Part shown: positions 23,650-35,600 of the stretch, piece after piece
Layout: every line of letters starts with the position of its first letter
Position numbering within the stretch: position 1 is the first letter of the stretch
The notes under the pieces: model-generated
What the model was told of the DNA's origin: nothing
Seen by the model: the letters and a program-made list of their open reading frames with translations, nothing else
Database searches by the model: none
Position numbers and translations under genes: made by a program
NCBI GenBank assembly: GCA_027886175.1
Contig: JAJNNQ010000006.1
Span: 14,041,001 to 14,105,000 of the forward strand
Length of the DNA: 64,000 nt
Source: Phylloscopus collybita
Taxonomy: Eukaryota > Chordata > Aves > Passeriformes > Phylloscopidae
Direction: 5' to 3'

Positions 23650-26600
23650 CTTCAAGAGAAAAATGTGATAACTGTTGTATCAGAAAATGTTAAAAATCAA
23701 AAGGCAAAATACAAATCTCCGGTTCTTGTACTTTAATAAAGAAAAAAATGTGAAGTGAATAGGTAAACATTAATGCTTTCAAGAAAGCACACTGGATATG
23801 TACGTCTTATATACATATATTACTAAATGGCAAATTAAACTTTTTTCAATAGACTTTAATATGACCATGACACATGCACCTCATCCTTAAACAGGTCTTC
23901 TGATTCTTCAGTGTACCATTCATGCCCAAACTATGTTCCCATGAAACTTAATATGCTATACTGAAAACTACTGGTTTTTTGCATGTTCACAGTAACATGT
24001 CTGTTTTCATCCAAGCTGTTCCACAGTATCAAAAAGGTTGAATCAAGATTACAATCAAAATAAAAATTTAAACAATTGAGGCAGGGAAACAATTTAGAGA
24101 AATCCAGAGAAATACAGACAAACTGTATTAGTATATTTTCAATTCCTTTCTGTAACAACATAGTAACTTGACAGACTTCAAAGCCTTTGAATATAAGTTG
24201 CTTGAATTTCTATCTACATACAGACCCAGGGGTGTTCAGAAACTATCCTGTCTGGGAAATTTTTTGATGATAATACCTAACAGAGCAAACTCTGCCATAG
24301 ATAAGAAAGGATTAAAACAAAAGGATTAAAAAACTGTCCAGCTGTTAGATAGCAGCTGTGTTCTTTCCTGCTTACTCTTGTCTAAGGAATTAAAGGTTTT
24401 TGGCTACAGTATTTCCAAATTCAGCAAGAGATGTGAAGGTTGATTTGCAAAATTATGAAGTCTTCTGAGAGAGAAAAGGCTCTAGAAAGCGTAGAACTGA
24501 GCCGTCTCTCTTTCTGTAGGCTCTTTTACAAGAAGGAGAACCCACAATCTTCATCACTCTAGCATATGGAAAAGCACAGTTTCAAAACAAGCTCTGATGA
24601 CACCTGACCCGTCTGTCAATGTATGCCTGTGTAGTCTGACCCTGACTAAAACACAGAAGCTTTACAAGGACTTAGATTCTTTCCTGGTATTCCCTGATGC
24701 TCAGTGAGCTAAAATACAACAGTGCAACAGTCAAAGAGGAGGAGTCCTGGGCAGTGGACAGTGCAGAACTCTACAGAGCAGAAGACTGAGTGGTAGTAGA
24801 GATGATCAGCAAGCCAGGCTTCCATACAGGAGAACAACTACAGGGAGAGAAAATAACTGAGGGGAAGTATGACAGTGTCCCTGTATATTAAGTAACTTAA
24901 AGAAAGCGAAGAGAGAACTTTTAGGTGGCAGATCCAATAGAACAATACTTATTCAGGCAAGACATAGTTGAACAGTAGCATTCCCTGTTACAGGACATTA
25001 CAGATGTTATTCCGATTCCAAAAAATCCAGATAAATTAATAAAATAAACACATGTCAAGTCCTTTCAACTACAAAGAAACCACATCTCTGACTCTAGAGG
25101 TCCCTGAACTGCAAACTTCTGTTTAAAAGCTTATCTCTACTTGCACTCTTCCTAGGGATCAGTTGTTGACTCAGCAGAGTCAATTCTTTTAGGCACCCAG
25201 GTGTAGAACATCAGGCATCTGGGAAGACCAGATGTTTTTACAATTAGCTGGCTACCCACCAGGGTTTTTCTAAAGCGCTCAAGTCCAAAAGACTTTCCTC
25301 TTATTTTCATAAATGGACTGGGAACCCTGTTTCGTTATTAAGAATCTCACTTGGCTGTATTATACACCGATTTTTTCTTTCTTTTTTTGAGACAAAGTTC
25401 TCCATTTCAATTAAATCTTAAGCCTGCTACCCTCTCTAGCATAGTACTCAGATGAACTAACATGGCAGTATAGATATGCAATAATGAAGAAAGCCTTTTT
25501 CATGTGTTTACAATAGCTGCTATAAAACAAATTAAGTAAGTAACAAGTAGACAAAATCAATGAACAGCTAAGGATTTCGATCCAACTTCAACTCCTAGGT
25601 ATTTTCCACAGGAATAATTAGCTAAGGCAATTAAAAGACATATCTCTGTAGTTTACCTACCAAGGAATCTGTACTATCCTTCCTTTGTTGGAATGTTTGC
25701 ATATCCCTGCATGCCCTTCCTTCATTACACAAAAAGTCTCAGTGAAGTGGTTACCCAAGGAGACCTCTCAATAACGTAGACTCCTTGCATCAACACACTG
25801 CTCTTGATCTTCCCAGGCAATATTTCCTGAAGGAGATGTGGCAAAATACCTAAGATGCTCTGAAGATTCTATAATACAGTCTCTTGTTCACTCACAGCTC
25901 ATGACCATCTGACAATGCTTGAAGTTTGTGTACATGAGGAAAGTAGCACCCAGTTAACTGAAATGCACAAATGTCTAATATGAGAGGTACATATCTTCAA
26001 CTGGCACACACAGCATTTTTGGAGACAGGAAGCCAACAAACTGGCTTTCTTCAGAAAGAAAAAAGAAAGTGAACACCACCAAGTGTAAGAAAAATAATCA
26101 AATCTGGTTGTATCAAGGCAAACTTGTGAAGTTGCTCTGTGGCAGATCCGCCAAAATGCCAGAGGAAAAAGATGCAGACAAAATACTGACATCAAGTAAC
26201 TCAAGGTGCACTTCAATTTTTCTATGCCAATTATGTGGGTAGAGTTAACTAACAGTAAATAAATTTGGAAGAAGATTGCTTGACTTTATCCCCAGGTGAC
26301 ATTTATTTTTCTGAATTCAAAAACGTAAGTATTTTGAGTGTAATGAGTTAGATTGCATCAATACATATTGCCCCACTATCCCTACGTTAACCAACTAGGA
26401 TTATTTGAACAAGGCTTTAGTATCTCTCATGTACCATGATGAAGACTAACACACTCAGCAAGGGTACTTTAGATGTCTGAATGAAGGCAGAAACTGCTCT
26501 GAATTGTTCCTTCACCTGTATCCTCCAAGCCATATCTATAAAGGAAAATCAGAATCTGAAATACGATCCTCTAAGAAATTAGTGCCAAAACCAGATGGCA

Positions 26601-29600
26601 CAAGCCCATGTTTTGGACAAAGTCCTCAATCTCTCTCATGCAAGTTCAAACCTGTGTCTTCCATTTTCTAGATATATGATCTAAAGTTTTTTGTTATGTA
26701 GGACATTAAATATTTCTGCAAGGAAAAGTAATCTAGACTTTCAACACCCTAAACCCCAAGAAATATGCAGAAGTCTACTTTCTGATATCAAAATATGAGT
26801 TAGATTAAAAAAATACAAGTATGAATCCACAGATAAATTTTCTTTTTGAAAAAGCAGTATTATTTAATCTTAAAAAAGAAAAATTAAAATAAAAAATAAA
26901 GAAAAAGCAAGCTTACTTCTTCTTCATCAGGTTCAGCCTCTTCTGTTTCAATAGCTGACATACTAGCAACAGGCTTGTTCCATGCCAACTTTAGCTCTTG
27001 TCCTTTGAAACGAGATCCATGAATTGCAGCCTAGAACAAGTTTAACTATCTTAGTTACATGTGACTTTACAAAAGAAAGTCTAAGTTGTAACATGTTCAT
27101 ACTGATGGACTGTTTCTAAGTTAAATGAAACAACTTCATTTACTGCACACGGAATTCATACATCCTTTGAGGAAAATGATGAAAATACATTCAGAGTAAA
27201 ATAAGCTTGGAAAACCATAAATCATTTGGTAATGCGGGTAACATACTGAACCAACATCTTCCTGGTTTTCAGTATTATTTTGCTGGGTTCCTCACCTTTC
27301 AAAGACAGACACAAAACTATTAATGCCTAACTTACTGGAAGAAGTAAGACACACCACAAATTGTTTAATGTATTTTTAAAAAACCCAACAACCAAACAAT
27401 TGAAAAAAACTCCCTTTGTGATTACAATTTAATCTACTGGAAAAGGTTCCACTTCCTGTAAAGCTGTTGTAATTGAAATGTAAAAATTTTTAACTTATGG
27501 GATATTCATGTCTTTCTAAGTACCAGCTGCATTAAGTGGCTGCTTTGGAAATAGTATGTTCAAATTAAAGTAACATGAATGAGCATAAATCAGCGTTAGC
27601 AACATTCCGAAATAACCGTCATGGTCACAAAAGATTTATAGTACAATCTGAAAGTACAGCATAATGTGAAATGTAGAAACAATTACATGTTCAATGACAT
27701 CTGAACATGAATTGTGTGATATTAAAGTCCCCAGGTATAAATTTTAAATCTGTACATATAAATTTATGATAAATTTAAAAGATTCTATGCTTATTAAAAT
27801 GCAGCTCAGGAGCTTTTTGTCCATGGTCTCATCACAATGTCACACAACCAGAATTTTTAAAAGTACTTATATGTGACATTTAGGTCCAGAAATAACTTGT
27901 AATCTTTGGAAGAAATTACTACTTCATAAAAATGCAACATTTTACAATAGGGAATCTTCCTTCTAGGGTAGAACATATATGATCACAAAGCCTAGGCCTA
28001 TTTTCATTTAGGAAAGTAAAATATTAGCTGTATTTACTTCATAATTTGCCTCAGCAGAGGTTTTTAATGATTACCTTCTACAACATCTCAAATTGCCAGC
28101 CTTAATGCTTTAGTGGTAAACACAGACATTCCAATGGGAATATATTTAACATGTAAGGATATCCTAAAGAAAATACAAGTTTTCCTAGATTTGATTGAAC
28201 CCAACTTTCATAAAATCTTCATTTAAAAATGAAGGTGAAATTAGACACAAAAGTCTAATCAAACAAAAAGTTTGTTTTAATTAAGACAATTAAATGTAAT
28301 GCTCACTACAACATGGACATCTCAAACATTGATCATAAATCCTGATCCTTGCAGTGAATCATACTCCCATCTGGGAGATGTAAAGATTTTATTTGGACAG
28401 TCCACAAACCAGATTTTTATTCTAGGTGATCTGTTTTCTTTTCAGGGAAACAGAACTTTCTCTCCACACCTTAGAGTATTTCTTATGTAAACTACAATGT
28501 CAAAGAATATGAAACTGCAAAAAGAAGAACCCAACGCCAGGAAGCACCAAAACTAAAATCCCAACTTCAATTCAATTAGTTTATGAATATACTAATTACA
28601 GCAACCTCATCTTCAAACAACTTTTCTTCACTGTTAAAATGTGTTCCTTCAATACAGCTGTACAATACTGTTTTTCCCCTATCAGTCATTATACACGATG
28701 TACCATTAATTGCATCTCATTTTTACAGAATAAATACTATCTCCAAACAGTTAGTGCTCATCATTGCTATAGCTAAGATTTCACAAACAAAACAGAATTC
28801 TGTGTTTTTGTAAAACATCTTTGGTACATGGGTATCGAAATATCTAACCAAAAATGATACCCTAAGCATTCAAAACTGTTGTCCCCAGCAGTTAATTTAC
28901 ACTGTAAATAGCAGTTATTTCTGTCAATCACCTCACTGGTGTCTCAAGATGAAGAAGAGAACAGTCTGGCCAGGTATGAAAACTGTTCAGGTAAATTCCA
29001 CAAAATAAATTTTGCGCAAAACATAAAACAAAATCTTTCCATACAACCATAGTGCAAATATGAATCCATTCTTTCTGTAGTCCTGCCAGTGACATAAGGA
29101 TTTTAAAGGAAAAAAAAATCATTTGCAAAACAACTATGTTCATTAATTTGTTCAGGATCACATAATATACCTATATTATATGCCTACACCAGGGACAAAG
29201 TAAGGCAGGAGTCCTGCTGAGCCAAATGTATTAAGTTCTAATGATCCATATGTAATGATACTGAACTATAATGTAACCGAACTCTGGATTTTATTTTCTA
29301 GAAGTTACTTCTCCAATTCTATGCTTCTGTAATTTCATAGATTTCTAAAAAATACGCTAAAAAGGGGAAAAAAAGAATCAGATCAAATCTCATTTATACT
29401 ACCACGGGCTTTGAGACAAAGGTAAACCAAACTGACCCCAAGTAAATATACAGTCCCAACTCTGCAGGATGTCGGTGAAATTCCAGGTAGACTATGAGGA
29501 TACCAAGTCTTCAGGTGAAAAAACCTAGCAACTAAATGAAGATAAATCAAGACATCTAAATATCAATTCCTTAATGTTTCTCTTAATATCTATATTACAT

Positions 29601-32600
29601 CCTGCACTTCGCTTTGCTATCAACTTGATTTCCTAAGTATTTCAGTACTATACAGTTCTGACACTTTTGTTTAAATTAAACTTTTGTGTCAATAGTTTTA
29701 GAATAGCTAGCAGTATTATATTTAATCAAATACAGAAGCGTAACAAAGTATTTGAATGCTGCAGTGTATTTTCAAGAAAGACTATACTCACAGCTTCAGC
29801 TTCTGCTCTTGTTTTAAAAGTTATCACCGCATGGAGAGAAGAGTCATCTATCTGGCAATCTTCAATTTCACCATATTGCTTTTGATAAATAAACAAATAA
29901 ACAAAAAAGTTTAGTAAAATAGTTCTCTCACCTCTAAAAATGCAGTTCTAGATCAAATGCCCTCAAAAAAAACCCCCAGAAAATTAGAACAGTGTAGATT
30001 TTACAGAGTATGAATGCCAGAGTACTTGTCCTAGCCAAGAATACAGTTACTTGTACTCGCATTGCTAAAACAACAAAGTGCTCTCATCTCGGGATCTCCA
30101 GTTTCTATAGGTATGAGGTAAAACTGTGATAGGCTATTCTGCTTCAGTATTTCTCTTCTGATTAGAAAGAAGGGATCTTGAAATTATTCCATTAGCCTAT
30201 TAATGAAACTCCTCCACAGAAATATTTCCTTGAGTCAGGAGCTGTAGAAAACGTTTGAAACTGTATTTCAGCACCTTAATAATATGACCTATCTGTTCCT
30301 GTAATGACTGCGATTGTACTGCTATCTTTGATGCTGCCATCACTGTAAGCTGCAAAGGCCAACAAAAAACCACATCTGTGCAAGTGCAACAACAACCCTG
30401 TGCACACGATTGTGGTATCGTATCACAAAAACAGAAATACAACTCAGAGCATTTCCAATGAAATTTTGAGCAAGTTTAAAACAGCAAACTTGCAATCTTG
30501 AAAAATAAATAATTATTTTTTTCTCAGTGTTATCCTACTAACACTGTGAATGGAATTGTATTTGTTCATGTTACTAAGTTTCTTTTTGATTAACATTTTG
30601 GCTTGTTAAATATAGTAAATTTCCTATAAAAAGAGAGATGGGTCCTTGTTCAATCTTTTTTTTTTTTTGAAAAGCTTCTTGCATGACTGCCTGACAGGAA
30701 ATACCAAGTACATGGACTGGAGTACAATTTAGTGGACTAACTGGCTCCTGGACTTCTCCCTTCAGAGAGGATCACTGCAACTGAATGCTGGGGAAAAAAA
30801 CCCAAACAAACAAAGGGCAGGGTGGCACAAGTGGAGATTCACATGATATTCTTAGCATTTATTCCATAAAATAAACAAATTTCATTTATGGAGGATAAGT
30901 GATTTTATAAATTTATGTTGATGTTTTACTATTATATTTGCAAAGACAAAACTGCTAAAATTATGTATGCCAATTTATCATTTTCAGACTGAAAATAGAA
31001 GAAAAAAGGTAGTAAAATATCTGACTTCTTAAGCTTAAGTACATGATTAGACAGAAACATTTGGATGCCTTTTTAAGATCGACATATAGTTGCACAATTT
31101 TCACTCTGACTCTTAAATTCAGAATGTTGGGCAAAAGCACTGAAAATGTTTGAAGAAAATTTTCATTAAGCACGTGTTAAGACACCGCAACAAAGACAAA
31201 TAGACTTCAGGTACTAAAAGTTTGGCAATAAATCAATCTTTGTCCTCACCATCCCTCCAGTTATTTTATATTTTTGTACCCAAAAAATTGTAAAAAATTT
31301 ACATGTGTCCTGAGCAAATAAATATTACAAGCCGTTTTTCTTTGAAAGAAAAAAAGTGCCTTGTAAATGCTATGTGATTACGGCTAAAACTAGTTGAAGC
31401 AATAGTGTATTTTTCCTGTTTTACCTTTTCCTAATGCATCCTCTGTGTATCATGCTAAAGATTCACTCCTACATAACATTTCCAGATGAACTGAATCAGG
31501 AGAAAACAAGTCATTCAATGGAAGGACGTTATCCAGCAGGAAAAAACAAGAGCAGTTGTGACATACCGCAAAATGAGGCAGAAGATCTTCTCTGTCGCTT
31601 TCGGTAAAGGCAGAGATTTCCAGCGCCCTGGGCCGATGATCCACCACCGCGTGCACAGGAACTCCTCGGCCTCTCCCCCGGCCCCGAATGCCTCGGCCCC
31701 TGCTACGCGATGCACCCCGGCCTCTCGCATGAACCCCTCTACCGCGGACTGAAGAGAGAATCCCTCGCTTGGCAGCCTAAGATATTCACAGGTAACACAT
31801 TGATAGATTGAAATTCACAATCTACATATTTAGATAAAACTGACACACACATATTCGGATGCTTCCTAAAAACACATTGCCCAGAAAGAGAACACAAGCC
31901 TCAGAAAGAGAAGCTTGCAGGTCTTCAAATAACAGAGGGTGAACCTTTGAATAACATTCAAAAGCAAATTAACTAAAGGTTAATTATTACCAGACCAATA
32001 ATAGGATGAAATAGGAAACAAGAACCGGGTATCAAAAGAGCCCTTATCTGTGAAGGTAAACTCCTCATAGGAGAAAGCAACTGCTGTAATTTAATTATCA
32101 ACTGAAATTTCATTATCAAAATTTCTTCGTATGCTGTCTAACTACTTAATCAGTCTCTTTACTCTATCTGTCTCTGAAGTTTAGGTAAGAGTTTTATTCT
32201 GACCAGAACTATCGCAGCTTAAGAGCTTTTGGCCTCAGAATTGCGAGATGTGAAATAAAGGCTTCTAAGGGGCACCTCCAAGGACAAAATACTTTCCGAA
32301 CACTTGGTTCAAGGTACTCAAAAATATCCATTTCCACAGTACCTCTGTACCCCTTTTAAAAATCTGGCATATACTATTCAAGAACAATCAAAAGGCCAAT
32401 GACAGTGACACTCATTTAAAAAATAATTTCCAGAAGTCACTTAAAGTTTTGAAAGACCCCTTTCAGGTATGTAATTTCAATGTTTGCAGCAAGAAAAAAC
32501 ATCTTTTCGAACCCAAACAGATCTGCCATAGGAATCAGATGTTAAATGAAATCACCACGCTTTTAATAAATCCTGTAAGTGTTTACAAACTCTAACAGCA

Positions 32601-35600
32601 ACGGCACTACTTTAATGCATGCCAGTGATATCACCCATGAGGAGATAATTTTTTATGGCTTTATTCATTAAATTATTCAGATAGTTTTACAATAGTATCT
32701 AGTTTGCTTTTTAATTTTTTATAAACAGAATCCAGAGGTATTTGGGTATTTTAGTTTTGTTCTTTGTTTGGGTTTTTTTAAACATTTTAAAATGTTTAAA
32801 TGAGTAATTAGAGGCATGCTGATTCAACAAACTATAAACTATTTGGATTTTCTTTCAGCAAAGTCAGGGTCACCTGGAACAGAAAAACAGGTTATGAGTC
32901 AAAAAAGCAACACATAAAATATTGTGGGAGTCAAAGTTACAAGCACAATGTGTGAAGAAAAAAAAATTTAAAAGAATTTTTAATAATACTGAAGAATCAA
33001 GCAAACTTCAGCGGGGAAAAAAAACCCCATATCCCTCTTGTAATGTGCACAAGAGTTATATTTCAAGCTGTTCCCTGAAACGCATAAGTGTGCATCACTG
33101 GTGACCCTGTTTTTCTCCATCTACTTCTGTTGGTATTTGTTAAAGGCTTCAGAAAATTAATTTAAATATTAGTGTCCCAAAAGAGCTCTTTTTTACCTAA
33201 CTCAAAATACAGACTTAATGAGAGATGGAGTAGGATTAGTGCACTCAGCTATGATGTAACTTTATCCTGAATGTGCACCTACTTTTCTATTCCTATTTTA
33301 CATGTCATTCAATTCACATATTTTCTGAGACCTAGAATTTATAAACAAGCTTTCAGTACACTTATACAGTATTACTCACCATCAGAAAATACATTGTTAT
33401 CGTAAGTTTTTGTGTCGTCTCTATTCAACTGGCTTGGTTTATCAGCAAAACTGTTTCACAATTACCAAAGCTGCATAACAACTTAAGTTTTAAAGTAGGA
33501 TTTTAAAGTATCTTTGTCGCACGTTATGCACATAGTGTTCACATACATAAGACATGATCAAACTTAATTAAGACAAGGAGTGATTTAAGTGACACAGAAG
33601 CCCTGCTTAACAGTAAAAAGAGTAAGATTATCAAGCGATTCAAGTAGAAATACACAATCACATAGGCAAGAAGTGCAATGTAACACAGAATAACACCCAC
33701 AGCGTTCTTAATTTCTCAAAACTGTATACACATATCAAGAATTTTGTACAGCCATCTCAGTTTTTTTTCAAAGCAAGTACTTGAAGAAAAGAAGTGTTTC
33801 TACACACTGAATACTTCTTGAAACACTGTATTTGCTTTTGTTAAGTTCCCCCCTTGAAACCAACACTGTAGTAATAAATAGTACTTTTGACACCTCAGGC
33901 TTTTTTGATTAATCTCATTAAAAGGATGCTAACACTTAAGAACAGAAGATCAGAGAGTGTTTCTTAACTTTTCTGTGTCAAACACAAAATGACCTTCAGG
34001 CAACAATTTAAAAACACTCCATGTTTTCATGAAAGCATTACTACCACAAATCTATAAAATATCGTGTCATCTAAATAATTACAGAATTTAAACAGATTAG
34101 CAATCGCAATTGAAGACAATACTAGTTCTGATTTCTACTGAGGTAGAGAAAGCGTTTCTTTAAAATATTGCTATATGTCTCCATCTACATTCAACTTAAT
34201 ACTGCACTCTGGATAAAAATAGTTCATGATACAATACTCAAGCTAATAAACATAAAGGAAAATATTTGATTAAAAGTTAACTACAACAAAAGAAGACATA
34301 AACATACTTCCAGCTGCAGTTCTGTATATTTTCGTCTTAATTCAGTAACCTCTTCCCCAGCTTGCATCTTCTTGTATAAATCCAGTTCAGTATCTAGTAG
34401 CTCCTTCTGCATCTAAGAAATTGTTGTGGTAAATTATTAGTTCCACAGTTCACATTCTCTACTAAGGAAACAACTGTTCAATAAAAAGCTGTAACTTTGC
34501 AGGAATACTGCTTATTACACTGGGTTTCCACCTTCAAAAACCAACCAAGAACAAACTTAGGAGCTTTCATGGCAAGGTAAAACTTCCATCTGAGCTTTGC
34601 AATGTCAAACCTTTTAGACCACTATCAAAGCCAAAGGTAATGGTACTTCTGAAGATACATAGAGTAAAAATTCAGGATTATATGGTTATCGTGATGAGAT
34701 GAAAAAAAAAAAAAAAAAAAAGGCAGTACAGCTATCATGAGAAAAAACATCTAAGTTTATTACAATGTCATAATTTGTGCAAAAGCACAAATGGTAGCTC
34801 TGTTCAGTCCACAGTGAAAAAATACAGGAAGTAGCAAGACCTTTGCTAACAAAAGACTGGTCTCTGATGGACTCCAAGTTACCTTCCAGTAACTTAAACA
34901 GTATCTTCCTTAACAGTATCTTAAAAAACTACTAAAGTAAAAAACAAAACAAAACAAAACAAAATAAAAAATAAATTAAAAAAAATCAACAAAAAAACCC
35001 CACAACCAGAAAGGTATCTCTGAACCCCAATTAGGATATGTTCACTATAACCACTGAGGTGCAGGGAAAGATTTATGTGACCATGAAAACTTTACTTGAA
35101 GTTCTGATCCAAACTGAAACTTTTTTTTTTTAATAGAAAAAGCAGGACTTAAACATTTCAGTGACATCACAAATGAAGGCTAACTATAAAAAGCTATAGA
35201 GGATTGTGAAACAGTTCACGTTTACATGTGTTGATTCAAAACAACAGATGGAACGTTTGCAAAGGCTGCATCAAGAGATGAAGGGTTTGCACTTGAGACA
35301 GTTGGAAACCAAGTATCACCACTGATAAAGAAAAGGTGATTTTTATGGTTCTTTTTCCTGGAATCTTTAAAAGAAAAAACACTGGATTATTCAACTGGCA
35401 ACTTCAATCTCAAGTCTATTCAGCCCCATTTTCTGATTATCTACTGCAACCACATAAAAAAAAATCCATTATCTCCTGTATAATGGTTTTCCAAACTTTC
35501 AAAATTGCAACCAGTGTTTCTCTCAAAATCCCACTGTGCTGCAATACATCAATGACATGATAAAAGAAGCGCTTCTGAAGTTTAATGATGACCAGCAGTT

